Below are positions 20,487 through 31,944 of a stretch of DNA of 64,000 nt, piece by piece. The notes beneath the pieces were generated by a model that had not been told where the DNA came from, made no database searches, and worked only from the letters and a program-made list of their open reading frames with translations. The first letter of the stretch is position 1. Every line of letters begins with the position of its first letter. The position numbers and the translations under genes were made by a program. Origin of the DNA: Clonostachys chloroleuca (lineage: Eukaryota; Ascomycota; Sordariomycetes; Hypocreales; Bionectriaceae). The stretch spans positions 25,668,001 through 25,732,000 of the forward strand of contig JBANAY010000003.1 of NCBI GenBank assembly GCA_037952775.1, written 5' to 3'.

Positions 20487-23059
20487 GGAGGATGCGATGT
20501 ATTGATATTGGTCATAGCTGGCGCTGATAGTTTGCTTGCATTTTTGGGACACACATGAGGATTGCTAATGGTTTGGCACGGGTTTACTTTGGCACTCACA
20601 AAACGAGCTGAGGATACTATATAACGACTGATAGATGATAGAATGAGACTCAAACATTTGGCATGATGACAGTTAGAGAACTCGTTTCCGACAAGCGTTT
20701 TGTGTGTGGCATGGTGATATCGGGTAAGAGGTGCTCGGCGCAGGACGGACTGCTCGATCGAAGAAGGCGTCGTCCCATCGCCGAACCATTTCACCGCAAG
20801 TCTATGAGGCGCAGGGCGAGGAGCTCTGTGGGGTGTTACACCTAGTTCCAAGGCACATGGCCATATGCTTCCCCGTGGATTCTCAGAATAGGATTCTCAG
20901 GATAGCGCGTATGACTATTGCTTGTAAGTGGTCAATCATCACGAATAGTTCATTACTACGGTTCATCCTGCCAGCATTACCAATCCATCGCCCCTCGACC
21001 AGGATGTCCTCCGCCCTTATTCGTATTCAGATCTCATCAATAACTGGGGTGACAGGAACCATGATCGCAGTTGTTGGGCAACCAAGGGGAGGGGATCCTA
21101 AGTGCATCCTCAACAGCTGCTTACGGTGGGAATGCATGGCGTATTCGGCGATGTGCCCTGGCCCCCTTTCTGCCTGCCGACCGGGTTGGAATCGACGAGA
21201 TTGCCGCAATATCCCGCATGCCATCAACCTCATCAAAGGCATGTACATCGCTCAGCCTCGGGGGATACAAGGTGGTGGTGGTGGTGGTTGAAGCTCGAGA
21301 GTGTGGAGTTGTGTTTGAGAGCGATTGCCGATCTGGGCTGGCGCCCCAAACACGATTACGAATGCGATATGCCGAAGCTAGTGCCCTGCCATGCTTTTGC
21401 AGCCCCCATCAAATTGACGATGATGAGGGTTTTCCATTCTCTGGTACCTCTGGTTTCTTACCTTTCCGGCTATGTACATGCATCCTGCAGCGCAGGGGAA
21501 TGTGACAATCGGTTTGAGGGTGTAGCTGGAGCAAGGTAAAGAGGCATAAGAAAAAAAACTGCCGGGGTAGTAGTGCGTACCTGATTTGTACAGATGGTAC
21601 CGAAAATCGGGGCCTTCTTCACATGCACGGGAGAAATTGGATGCATTCAGGACAATGAATACATGATAGTTACCCTCTTAAAGAAAGAGATGCAGAGCAG
21701 CGCCGCTTGCTTGTTACGTACAGAGTCGTAGCTGAGACCAATAGTGGGTTGGAGATGATGCAACGGGTGCCTGGCAGATGCATGATATCGTCTACTACGA
21801 CGGATAGAGTAGTCAGAGAATGGGTGCAACCCCTCTCGTTTGCTGGAGCCGTGCCTCGAACCCCGTTCCGGCATTGTTAGTCGTGGCTGACTGGGCCAGC
21901 TAGTGCCTTGTTTTTGGTCATGTTGGACATTAGGTGAGGCTTTTGCTGAGGCACCTGTAGAGGAGAATGGTCCCCATCATGATGTTCTCCTGCAGACGAC
22001 TGACGACCCGACCCCGAGACATGCCGCGTGCCAGTCGGCCGTCGGGCTGTCTCAGTCCGCTGCTGATAAGATCGAGGGTTGCATCAAGGATTCGCTGATT
22101 TCGTTTGTGGCGTTCTAGGGCAACTTACGCCCGTTGTCGAACACAGTTTCAGAAAGACAGGGCGGATAATCGCCGCCAGCTATCTTGGACATGTTTCTGA
22201 CTTCTCGAGATGTACTCGTACAGCGGTACTCGAGCAGGCATGGCATGTATATGAACCCATGGTTAGATGCGGTATCGGAGATCGGCCAAGATGTCGCCAT
22301 CCACTTGGGAACGAAGGAGTTGCCATAAAGGGGGACTACAGGACATGGATGGACCCTTACATGGATGAAAACTTGCACGAGACTTGAACGGGACAACAAA
22401 GAAAACATGGACACCTGTTGAGGTCTAATGACACTAGTCGTCGACACATGCTAACCTCTGGCTAGGAACAGCCATTACCGCTAGGGCCAAATCCGGGACA
22501 AAGTTAGCTAGCAGCTGCGAGAGGTACAGAGGACGGGCGTCCAGCTCTGGAGTTTAGAATATAGTTTGCGGCCGCGTCACAATGCTTCGAGGTTGGGCAC
22601 ACTGATAGTTTGCTCTACGACGTGGTGGGGGGCAAGGGCTGGCCGGATTTGAGATTGCTGGCCGCAGCTCGAGCCTGGGCAGGAGGTCGCATGTAGCATC
22701 GAAGCCCCCAAAGAAGACGGGCCGGGTCCCTTGGAGATTGGAATGAAGCGTAGACGGGTAATTAACAGGCCTAATACTTGTTCTGGCATAGGGTCTCGGG
22801 TGTCGACGTTTCGTGTCGTCTTGGGCGCTGTTCCCACAAAAAAGGGCGGTGAAAGCCCTTGCTAAGGTACAAGCGCTACGTACCTGGCCATCGCTATCAA
22901 AGACAATATTTATCGTTGATAAACTGCCCCTCCCCTCCATTCATTTACGGGGCGACCAGCAGGAGCACCAACTTGCCCGTTCCCAACTCACACCTCTCCC
23001 TTCTCGCCTCATATTCATAACTAGAAAATCTACAAGAGAGACTCCGCAGATTCACAACC
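20487..23059. other. Gene-poor spacer upstream of HMG-CoA synthase
   Basis: 2.6 kb with no supported gene; open frames on both strands are short and unlike any family I know. A GGT repeat (GGTGGTGGTGGTGGTGG) lies near 21271-21287. The last ~200 bases are the likely promoter and leader of the HMG-CoA synthase gene, rich in CCC and CTC. Confidence 0.5.
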
Positions 23060-24714
23060 ATGGCTGCTCGTCCACAGAACATTGGCATCAAGGCCGTCGA
23101 AATCTACTTTCCCAGCCAGGTTCGTCCCACAATTCTGCCACTCTGCCCCTCGACCCGCCACGAGCTCCCTCGAGGCCTTTGGGCACAACCGTCACTGACA
23201 CACAATTCTGCCCTGTAGTATGTCGAGCAAACCGAGTTGGAGAAGTTCGATGGTGTCAGCACTGGAAAGTACACCATTGGTCTCGGCCAGACCAAGATGG
23301 CCTTTTGCGATGACCGTGAAGGTATGCTCCATCGGCTCAATACCCTCCACACACTCCCCCTTTTCGGTGGAATTGTGTGAAAATTAAGAGCAGGAGAGCT
23401 GACATTTTGGCCATTCGCCACGACGCATGGATAGACATCTACTCTTTCGCCCTGACCGTCACCTCAAACCTCCTCAAGAACTACAAGATCGACCCCAACT
23501 CCATTGGACGTCTCGAGGTCGGTACTGAGACCCTCCTGGACAAGTCCAAGTCCGTCAAGACCATCCTGATGCAGCTGTTTGGCGAGAACACCAACGTCGA
23601 GGGTGTTGACACTGTCAATGCCTGCTACGGTGGCACCAACGCCTTCTTCAACTCCGTCAACTGGATTGAGTCCTCTGCCTGGGATGGCCGCGATGCTATT
23701 GTCGTCGCTGGTGACATTGCCCTCTACGCCAAGGGCAATGCCCGCCCTACTGGCGGTGCTGGTGCCGTTGCTCTTCTTATTGGCCCTAACGCCCCTGTTG
23801 TTGTCGAGCCCGGTCTGCGTGGTACCTACATGCAGCACGCCTACGACTTCTACAAGCCCGACCTGACCAGCGAGTACCCTTACGTGGATGGCCACTACTC
23901 CGTCAACTGCTACAGCAAGGCTCTTGACGCTGCCTACCGCGACTACAACAAGCGTGAGGCCAAGCAGGCCATCAATGGCAGCAACGGCGCCACAAACGGC
24001 GACGCCTCCAAGACTTCTCTGGACCGCTTCGACTACCTTGCATTCCACTCCCCCACCTGCAAGCTCGTCCAGAAGTCCTATGCTCGTCTCCTCTACCATG
24101 ACTACCTCGCCAATGCCGATGCCCCTGCTTTCGCCGAGGTGGCACCTGAGCTGCGCGACATGGACTACGAGAAGTCTCTGACCGACAAGGTCGTTGAGAA
24201 GACCTTCATGGGTCTCACCAAGAAGAAGTTCCAGGACCGTGTCAACCCCTCTATCCAAGTCGCCACCAACTGCGGTAACATGTACTGCGCCAGTGTCTGG
24301 GGTGGTCTCGCTAGCTTGCTGAGCTTCGTTGAGCCTAAGAACCTGGAGGGCAAGCGTATTGCTCTGTTCAGCTACGGCTCCGGTCTGGCTGCCAGCTTCT
24401 TCTCTTTCCGCATCAACGGTAGCGTCGAGAACATCTCCAAGGTTCTCAACATCCCCGCCCGTCTTGAGGCCCGCCGTGCCGTTCCCCCTGAGACTTACGA
24501 CCAGGTATGTACTTTGTCCTCCTCAATAGCTCAACGCTCTGTCTCGAAATGTGAAACTGACCAATATCCTACGTAGATGTGCGACCTCCGAAAGCAGGCT
24601 CACCTCCAGAAGGACTACACCCCCAAGGGTGACGAGTCTACCATCATCCCTGGCACATACTACCTGACCAAGGTTGACGATATGTTCAAGCGCGAGTATG
24701 CTGTCAAGGCATAA
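23060..24714 (+). CDS. erg13: Hydroxymethylglutaryl-CoA synthase
   Basis: Exons 23060-23119, 23219-23321, 23435-24504 and 24577-24714 give 456 residues, the usual length. It condenses acetyl-CoA with acetoacetyl-CoA to HMG-CoA, the step before HMG-CoA reductase in the mevalonate/ergosterol pathway; the fungal enzyme is cytosolic. Catalytic residues are visible: the acid Glu in [16 protein letters not shown], the nucleophile Cys in [10 protein letters not shown] and the His in LAFHSPTCK. The C-terminal GTYYLTKVD is the family ending. All introns are in phase (0, 1 and 0). Some fungi carry two synthase genes, so this could be either paralogue. It is convergent with a DHCR24-like sterol reductase gene 588 bp away. 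Confidence 0.95.
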
Positions 24715-25302
24715 GCGCAAAAAGAACGAAAAAAAAAACAAAAAAGAACCAGATTTTTTGGTTAGCCAGCCATCTTATCTTTAATGTGGGAGAAGCGAGC
24801 CTGTTCCAACGCTTTCTACCTTTTAATCCGATTTTGTCTTATGGTGTAATGAGGTTTCTCTGGTCTTGATGCATGGCATTGGGCAATAGATTCGTCTTGT
24901 TTTTTTTCTTTCCGAAAATTTAGACTTGCGGATTTCTTCTTTTTCTTCTTTATCTCTTAAAAATGTCAGAAGGGAGCACTCGCTGGCAAGGCGAAAGAGA
25001 ATGGAGGAAGTTGTGATGTCATCTCGTTGTAAATAGATCCTTAGGATAGAACGCGATGCGCATGCTCTGGAGCGCAATGCGTATCTGAGAAGAGACATGA
25101 ATGAATTCGAAAGAGAAATTTTTTTTTATAAAAACATACGTGCAACATGCTAGGATTTTTTTAGTCTATGTCTTCTTGTGTATTGAGTTACATCATGTCA
25201 CGCATACGTGCAAATGTACGCAGTTCTATCTCATGCCCGCTTCTCGTTTTTAATTGTACATTGCCGTCATCTTCATAAAATTAAACCACCAGCTGTCCTT
25301 TT
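24715..25302. other. Convergent 3' spacer between HMG-CoA synthase and sterol reductase genes
   Basis: AT-rich, with A and T runs (AAAAAAAAACAAAAAAG near 24730, TTTTTTTATAAAAAC near 25121). It holds the two 3' UTRs, with no coding region. Confidence 0.6.
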
Positions 25303-26874
25303 CTAGTCCTTCTTCTCCTTGTACTTCCACAGGGCATGTCGGTGCAAGTTGTAGTCACCCGTCTGGATGGCCCTGTAGATGCCGTACAGGCCGCCCAGGG
25401 GCGTGACGCTCTTGATCCATTGCCTCCAGGTCTGCAGCTCCCTGCTGCGGGCGTTGATGTCGACGTGGACCTTGTCGTAGACGGTGGGGAGGGTTGTGGC
25501 GTGGTACTTCTCCCTTAGCCCGTCGTACCACTTCCTGTCGTACATCTTCCAGAACTCGCCCTCCGGGTAGTACGTGTGTGCGTAGAACCACTTCTTGCCG
25601 TTGAGCTCGACGAGCTTGTCCTCGAGGTCGCGGTTCTTGGCGACGAACTCCTTGGGGTCCCTGGGCCCCCAGCCCCAGAGCCCGATGTTGAGGATGTCCT
25701 TGGGGGAGCCGTCCTTGTCGGTCTCGCCGGTGAAGGGGTGGAAGGTCGGGGGAGCGTGCTGCTTGAGGGGGCAGAGCCAGAGGGGCCAGATGTCGAAGTG
25801 CTCGGTGGTGTAGTCGATGAAGTCCTCGGCGGTGTCGTAGGGAAGGGCGAGGTCCTGGACGACGAAGCGTCCGGACTCGCCGCTGGCGTGGAGGGCGCGG
25901 TAGAGCATGCGGGTGTGGAGGAAGTCGTCGAGGAACCACCTGAAGAAGCGGGTGAAGGGGACCATCCAGAAGTACCTGGTTCAGATGGGGGTGGTTAGCT
26001 TTTATTTTCCCCTGCCTCTCCCAATCCGGGGGTTTCGATTCGACTTACACGAATGCCTGCTGTCCCACCCAGAACCCGGCACGGTCGTAGCGGAAGAGGT
26101 ACTCTCCCAAGGGGATGTAATCGACAGGCTTTGGCTCTTGGGCAGTCCGCTCTCGGACGTGCATATAGAACCAGGGATCCCAGGCACCGCTGAAGGTCTG
26201 GGGCGCCACTTCAGCTGGCTTCTCGTCACTTAGACGGCCTGTGATGATGGCGCCGTGGGAGCGGGAGAAGATGATGCCATCGACGTAGTCGTTCTCTGGG
26301 TTCTTTGTCTCCTCCTGAATGCGCTTGATGGCCTCGGAGACGCTGTTCACGCGGTGATAGGTGGTGTGGACGAAGCGCTTGGCCTCAATGAGTCGTAGCT
26401 CGATGAGGGTGGTCATGCCCAGTGTGCCCATTGCGCCGGCCGAGGCCTCGAAGAGGTCGGCCCTCTCCTTCCGGGAGGCCTTGACGACCTCGCCGTTGCC
26501 TAGGATCATCTCCACGCTCTCAATCGTGTCGTCGAAGAAGCCGTGCTTGAACGAGCTCGACTCACCCGCCGTCGAAGCGTAGCCGCCGCCAGCGGTGATA
26601 CCGGGGAACTCCATCACGACCGGGGGCACGAGCCCATGGGGAGGGTGCTCTCGACCAGGCGGTCCATGGGCACATTGGGTTCCACGAGGGCTGTGCGGGT
26701 AGCCCGATCGACGGAGATGACATTTGAGAGGCCGGAGATGTCGACGAGACGGGTCTTGGGACGGGGTCGCGTGCTGTTGGTCGAGCCGTGGAAGATGCGG
26801 TAGGGCTCGGATCGCTCAAAGTAGCCCCGGACGGCGGCAGCGATTTTTGTGACGGCCTGCTTGTGGCGCTCCAT
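25303..26874 (-). CDS. DHCR24/Dwarf1-like FAD-dependent sterol side-chain reductase, with an apparent frameshift
   Basis: Exons 26049-26874 and 25303-25975 read as a ~499-residue protein if one base is added near 26632. The FAD-binding (PCMH-type) domain shows FHGSTNSTR, NVPMDRLVESTLPMG, then PPVVMEFPGITAGGGYAS, ESSSFKHGFF and GTLGMTTLIELRLIEA. The C-terminal half has FWVGQQAFVYFWMVPFTRFF, DIWPLWLCPL and GLWGWGP, as in Delta24-sterol reductases of the DHCR24/DWF1 family. Those enzymes reduce the C24 double bond using FAD and NADPH at the ER. Many filamentous fungi have such a protein, with a role not settled in ergosterol synthesis. As given, the first frame stops soon after the deletion; everything else, including the intron phase, is intact, so a sequence error or a very recent mutation is likelier than an old pseudogene. 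Confidence 0.8.
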
Positions 26875-27079
26875 GATGCCGAGCTCTGCTGCTGGTCAAT
26901 TGACTGGTTTGGAAGAGGACGGAGGACGTTGTGGCGGATTGATGGACGCCGTGGAACGCGGGAAAGTCGGTCGTCAATTCCATAGCTGTGGTAGCTGTAG
27001 ATCAGAATGTGGGGATGCATCCACCAAAGAAGCTCATCCCACCACAGCCAGCTAACTTGATATTTCATATGCTGGTCGG

Positions 27080-27127
<48 letters not shown>

Positions 27128-27768
27128 TTCTCTCAATATGTCAAATCAAAATTCTCAAACTAAAATAATTATCCGTATAACCCTTCTACAAACTGAAAGA
27201 AGCCGCCAGTCTCAACCACTACCCTTGGCAGTGATGGATCGAAATAGTTAGAATCTAAGGTATTGCGGTCGGCGACACAGCCTTGACGTTTACATGCAAG
27301 TACAAATTTTAAATTTTTAAAAACAGGTAATTTATATTCACAACAGTGATTGAATGGGGGCATCCTTAGCCAAAACCCGGCTAGACTCCCTAAGAACAAC
27401 TGACAACTAGAAAAGTTGGTCTTTTCTAAGTGGGGGTTTTGGTCGTGCTTGAAACTTAAAATACATTCTTTTAACATCTATTATCGCTGCTTTTTCGGCA
27501 ATGAAGTGATGTTTATGGCGGGTGTACATCACTGGTGATCTTCATGTCACCAGCTGAAATAGCAACGGAGCATGGGCGGTTTCACAAGGGTAACTTGAAC
27601 GTTGAAACTAAGATCATGTTGTCTCGCAATCTCCTCTAGGTTTGACTTCAGCTACCAGCTCCATATATCAACTAAGTGATACGCAGAGCCTTGGTAGTCT
27701 CAGGGGATCTTGGGTAAAGGCCAAACCATATCAATACACATCTCATCAGATGTTCATGCTGATTAATG
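26875..27768. other. Spacer with poly(A) tract, no supported gene
   Basis: The left part is the promoter side of the sterol reductase gene. After the 41-A run (27085-27125) the sequence up to ~27500 is AT-rich. It holds an open frame on the minus strand (27169-27477) with a mixed, non-repetitive composition, but I recognise no family in it. Confidence 0.5.
27085..27125 (+). repeat. 41-nt poly(A) homopolymer
   Basis: An uninterrupted run of 41 A, preceded by GGTTTT and followed by GGTTCTCTC. It could be the tail of a retroposed sequence or a simple homopolymer expansion. No coding retroelement is visible on either side. Confidence 0.95.
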
Positions 27769-28411
27769 TTATGTTGTGTCTGTAACTCTATCATCCAAAC
27801 AGTTGAGCCATGAGACAAGCTTCTGCAAGGCTATACCAAGATGCGATATCTTATGTTTCTCATCGTCTGGCATTTCTGCCAATGTCTGCCCTGTCCCCCC
27901 ATATTCAAAGCAAGTCTGCCATCCGTACTGCATGTTGCCTCTTGCAGGGACAATCGTGCCGTCAATTCGCCCTTGAAAGAGTATAGGCTCATGCCCTGGC
28001 CCTTGGCAGTAGCCGACTGTCGCAACAGCTTGGGCGCTTTTATCAGAGAAGCCTGCCAACAACAGATGTAAACTCTTCGGACCCAGTGCCTCTAGAAACG
28101 CCCTGACATAAGGACCTGGCAGCCCGCCCATGGCATTGAAACAGAGCGCAGTATCATCGATGACAACCGGACCTCCAATCTACGGAAGCCGAATCAGCGC
28201 CTGGTATAGATTATTTGAATGATACAGGGGATCTTACGATCTCCGCGGCTTTTCGACATTTTGCAATGCTTATTTCTTCGATGGAGCCTTGTATCTCAGG
28301 TACGTCAACGGTTTGATTTCTGACAATGATTCCTGCAGGAGCTAGAATGGCGTTAAAATCAGCTATCTTGTTGATATTGCCTGTGATTAGAAGAATTTCT
28401 CTGGGTGCCAT
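27769..28411 (-). CDS. ITPase/HAM1-like NTP pyrophosphatase paralogue with altered active-site motifs
   Basis: Exons 28238-28411 and 27769-28179 (phase-0 intron of 58 nt) give 194 residues, close to the 185-190 of the family. The fold markers are present: LLITGNINKIADF (TGNxxK), TVDVPEIQGSIEEISIAKCR, then IGGPVVIDDTALCFNAMGGL, PGPYVRAFLEALG, EPILFQGRIDGTIVPARG and EKHKIS. Family members hydrolyse ITP, dITP and XTP to monophosphates to clean the nucleotide pool. Two of the most conserved motifs differ: GWDP reads GWQT and SHR reads SHL. In the human enzyme the equivalent residues help bind the base. This suggests a paralogue with changed specificity, or one that is decaying. The housekeeping HAM1 is presumably elsewhere in the genome. 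Confidence 0.82.
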
Positions 28412-29117
28412 AATCCTGTCTGTTCAGACTCCGCGTTGACCCACGATACTGTTACTCTCGATCGCTGTTTGGTGACTCATTTTTCAAGGACTCAAATCCA
28501 GCATCACAGGTTCCGTTTGGTGGAGCGGTTTATCTTTCATCAGTGACACTTGACCCACAATCATAGTCCACTTACCTACAAGGCCTCCTTGCCCTGCATC
28601 AATCTCCTTCTGCTTTAACTTATATTCAAGGAATATTATATAAGTAGGTTGCCGTAACAAAACTTCCCCTACATATCTACACGCGTCAGTCTGGCTGAGG
28701 ATAGATTCGGCGTAACATCCACGTCACTCTGTCCTCAATCACACTGGCCAAAGGTTAGAGCTTGTTACCAAGCTTCCAGAAACAAATCTAGGGATTAGAC
28801 AAGAAAAGCCAAAGCTGAGTCCTAGAAGTGATACTATGCTGAATTGGATATGTAATGTAACAGTCGTCAATTGATAGTCATAAACTCATACCTTACTAAA
28901 AGAGAGACCTCTCGCAATACTCAAACTCCGATCTACTACACTCAGAATCTACGCTTTATACCCGGCTTTCTGGTTTAATGACGGCTTCTTTCCCAACGTC
29001 GAGCTCGTATTCATGCGGGTTCCCAAGTTCCAACCAGGGATGGCTTCAACTAGTTGACCCTGGCTGTAATTATGAAGCAAACGCCGCAACCCGTTCAAGA
29101 GTCGGCCTGTTCCTCGT
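28412..29117. other. Intergenic region, no supported gene
   Basis: About 700 bases between the ITPase-like start and the end of the hydrolase gene, both on the minus strand. No frame of interest was seen. Confidence 0.55.
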
Positions 29118-30624
29118 TCAAAGCTTCGGTAAAGCTTGGGATGCAATTGGTGTGAGACCAGCCTTGGCGAGTATCCGAGCTTGAATTTCCTCCTCGCTAA
29201 CAGTGCTCAGACTCTCGAACTCAACACGCGTCTCCTTTAGAGTTTTAGCTTCGATTACCACAGCCTTTGATTCGGACGCAATTTCCGGATCCGATACCGC
29301 CGTTCGGATGAACCCAGCCCACCCATCGAAACACCGCCTCGCACCTGGCATCTTGGTCAGAATCGCGGCAAAGCAGTGCGGCATGGCCTCGTACTCCTCT
29401 AATACCACCGGGACCCCGTCGGCGGCCAGCTTCTTGGCAAAGAACTTGTCCTCGGGCCCGAGTATCTCCCACCCCGTGCATATGTAGACCGGCGGCGCCC
29501 CCTCCCAGCTTTTGCTCATCAGCACGGTCGCGAGAGGGTGTGTGACGAGCTCATCGTCGACGTAAAGGTACTTGCGGGGCGGGCTGGCAGGCCACACCGC
29601 GCAGTCTTTCACGCCAGCCTTTTCTACCGTCGCCGGCTTGGGGAGATAGTCAAAGGGGGCGCACCCATCGCCCTCCCATGAGGGGAAGCTCTGGGTTATG
29701 TCTAGCCATGGCGAGTTGCAGCCCACGGCAGCAGGGAGGGGTATTTCCCGACGTTCTCCATGCCATAGTATGGTCGCATTTCTTCTTCGAAGCTGGAGTA
29801 AGAGTTGTAATAGGGCCAGCGACAGATTCCCCCCGGCGCTACAGCGAGGTCAGCTTTGTGTATCAAGTGGAAATGTGACATGTCAGAAAAAACTACCTGT
29901 CTCCTGCAATGGCAAGATGCTGGGGTTTCACGGGCTCGTGATAGGCATCCGGGGGTGGATATAATAAAGTCATATATGAGAGTAAGGCGTCTAATAAGGC
30001 AGCTGGAAAGGGATGCTGTGGCGAAAGTCGATACCGCACCGAATAACATCGTCCCCCTGTCAGTTTTGCCAACTTTGATGTTACAGGACGATGCGTTATT
30101 GGGTCGCAAACATAGAAGGCGCCACCATGTAGATACAGGATAGTTGTCGGCTGGTTGCAGTCTTCCATCATTTTGCTGTACAACTTCTTATTCGAGACGC
30201 TGGGAAGGGGCTCCTTTGGGGACGCCGTCGGCCGATATCCAGTCCACTCAGCCTCGACACTGATCAGTTCAGGAGGGGTTATCTGAGCACCTTCGAGACG
30301 ACTGCCCTTCATATCCTCCAAAGCCTGCATGAGCTCGTCTCTAATACTTGTCTCTGGCGGAGGCGGAGATGCATATGTGCTGACCCATAACCTGCCTTTG
30401 ACACCTGGGTCTTTGAGCGTGAGCTTTTGAACTGAGGAGATTGATTGTGGCCTGGAGGCCGAGGGCTCTATCATGGAACGGAGCACAGATATGACAAGGG
30501 CCGAGTGCAGGTCCAAGTATTTTGATGGTTCTGAAAAGCCTAGGATGTGCGTGATAGTCTCTCTTGCAACGAGAGGTAGCTTGGGGAGAAGCATTATCAG
30601 CATCTTGAGATTCGGGGAATCCAT
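29118..30624 (-). CDS. HSL-type alpha/beta hydrolase (Abhydrolase_3)
   Basis: Exons 29897-30624 and 29118-29838 give about 482 residues. Motifs of the hormone-sensitive-lipase group of carboxylesterases are clear: the oxyanion-hole motif YLHGGAFYVCDPITHRP, then YRLSPQHPFPAAL, the nucleophile elbow GDSAGGNLSLALL, and a C-terminal MPHCF with the likely catalytic His. The likely acid is in LGPEDKFF. The catalytic Ser codon itself is split by the intron (AG|C). An earlier possible acceptor (AAAG at ~29853) would place a stop codon, so the CTGTAG acceptor at 29839-29844 is required. The start ATG at 30624 follows an in-frame stop, but an upstream exon cannot be excluded. Substrate unknown; relatives act on short acyl esters, sterol esters or fungal metabolites. 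Confidence 0.85.
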
Positions 30625-31944
30625 TTCGAATTTGACGAGCCAAGCAGGGCGGAGAGGAACATTGAATCAAAGAACACGTCTAGGAGGGGGGTTACAGATA
30701 CTATAAATCGGAGGCACGGCTGGTGTTTGGTACGGACCCTGGACCGGGAGAAGTGGGACGGTCCATACCGATGACGCCAAGATAAAGTGGCAGCGTGGAG
30801 GTGAATGGGCTGGGTGGGCGACATGGGAGTCTAGTAACTGGTATTCTATTGTTTGAGCAAGGTTCGGCAACTCCCTCCATCCGCTAGTTGCACTGTTACT
30901 TCCCAAGTTCTTTATGCAAGAGCTGAGCAGGGATGTCAAACTAGGTAGGTATACACAAACGTGGAGGCTCTAGCATCATATATCGACCGAAAATAAACAC
31001 CTTACATACCTACTAAGTATTACAGCTCAGGGCAAAATGAGGTAGACAGGAGTACAGGTATCAATATTTTGGAGGCAATTCACATGATCGCAATGGCCGT
31101 CGGAGGAAACTACATCCCGGTTGGTGAGTTGAGGCAGGTTTAGGGGAGCTACATGCACTTGCAAGACGGATGTGCCTCGGCACAGAGATGACCCAGTGGG
31201 GGAGGCTGCTCCGTTGGTCTGGTCTTAAAGTAATCGACGTCAGGCATGGTGGGAAGACCCTTGCGGCTGATGGAGACAGGACGCTGTAGTGGCTGATATT
31301 TCTGACGCTTGCCAAAACGGGAAATGGTTGCGGCTATGCAGCCGTTCGTTCTTGATCAACGAACGGTGTGGGGGCCACGCCGAGATATGCTTGAAGCTGA
31401 TAGCCGCCTGGTTGGCTGGCGGGACTCTGGTGAGGTTTCCGGGATGAGTTGAAAGATTGGTGAATAGCTGTGGAATATGTGGTGACACGGTACCGGGACG
31501 GCTTGGCTGACTGGTTACTCCCGGCCAGAAAGAACAAGTAAAGAGGTACTGTCCAGGCTTTTTTGTTCTGTACCCTGCTGAGCCAAACTCCCCCCAAACT
31601 AAGTTCTTCGTGTCGCGTTTATAGTTGTTGTTGTTAGGGAGTCAGTGAATGCGCTAAACCTAGGAGCACTTTATGTTTATGATATTCCCAAGTTGTACGT
31701 CTTGCTCGCAACAGGTTGGGAACAGGCAAACATTCGAGTCTGAAGTTGTATTGCCCAGGCCATATAGGTTTTTACTTAAACTAAGCAAGGCAATCCATCG
31801 GTGCAGTGCGCATCCATTCTGTAGCACAATATAATGCATATGAAAATTGTTTGTGTACCCAAAAACGACCCTGATTATGGTATGTATGTTCAACAAAATA
31901 AAATACATGGCGTCCAGTGTGATACTGGCGTTAATGCTAGAAAA
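30625..31944. other. Intergenic region, no supported gene
   Basis: 1.3 kb between the hydrolase start and the end of pex14, both on the minus strand. Short frames only. The rightmost ~300 bases are AT-rich and probably the pex14 3' UTR. Confidence 0.55.

Noticed and set aside
20071..20505. Arg-rich, Gly/Glu-rich and Phe/Ser-rich open frames over the BCS1 3' end
   Set aside because: They are the other frames of a purine-only AAG/GAG repeat that keeps all frames open; only the AAA ATPase frame carries domains.
23464..24258. 264-codon minus-strand frame opposite HMG-CoA synthase
   Set aside because: It is antisense to the conserved catalytic exon, with Val/Leu/Gly-biased shadow composition and no family motifs.
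28412..30624. Gene cluster of ITPase-like protein and hydrolase
   Set aside because: Both are on the same strand, but families and spacing give no metabolic link.
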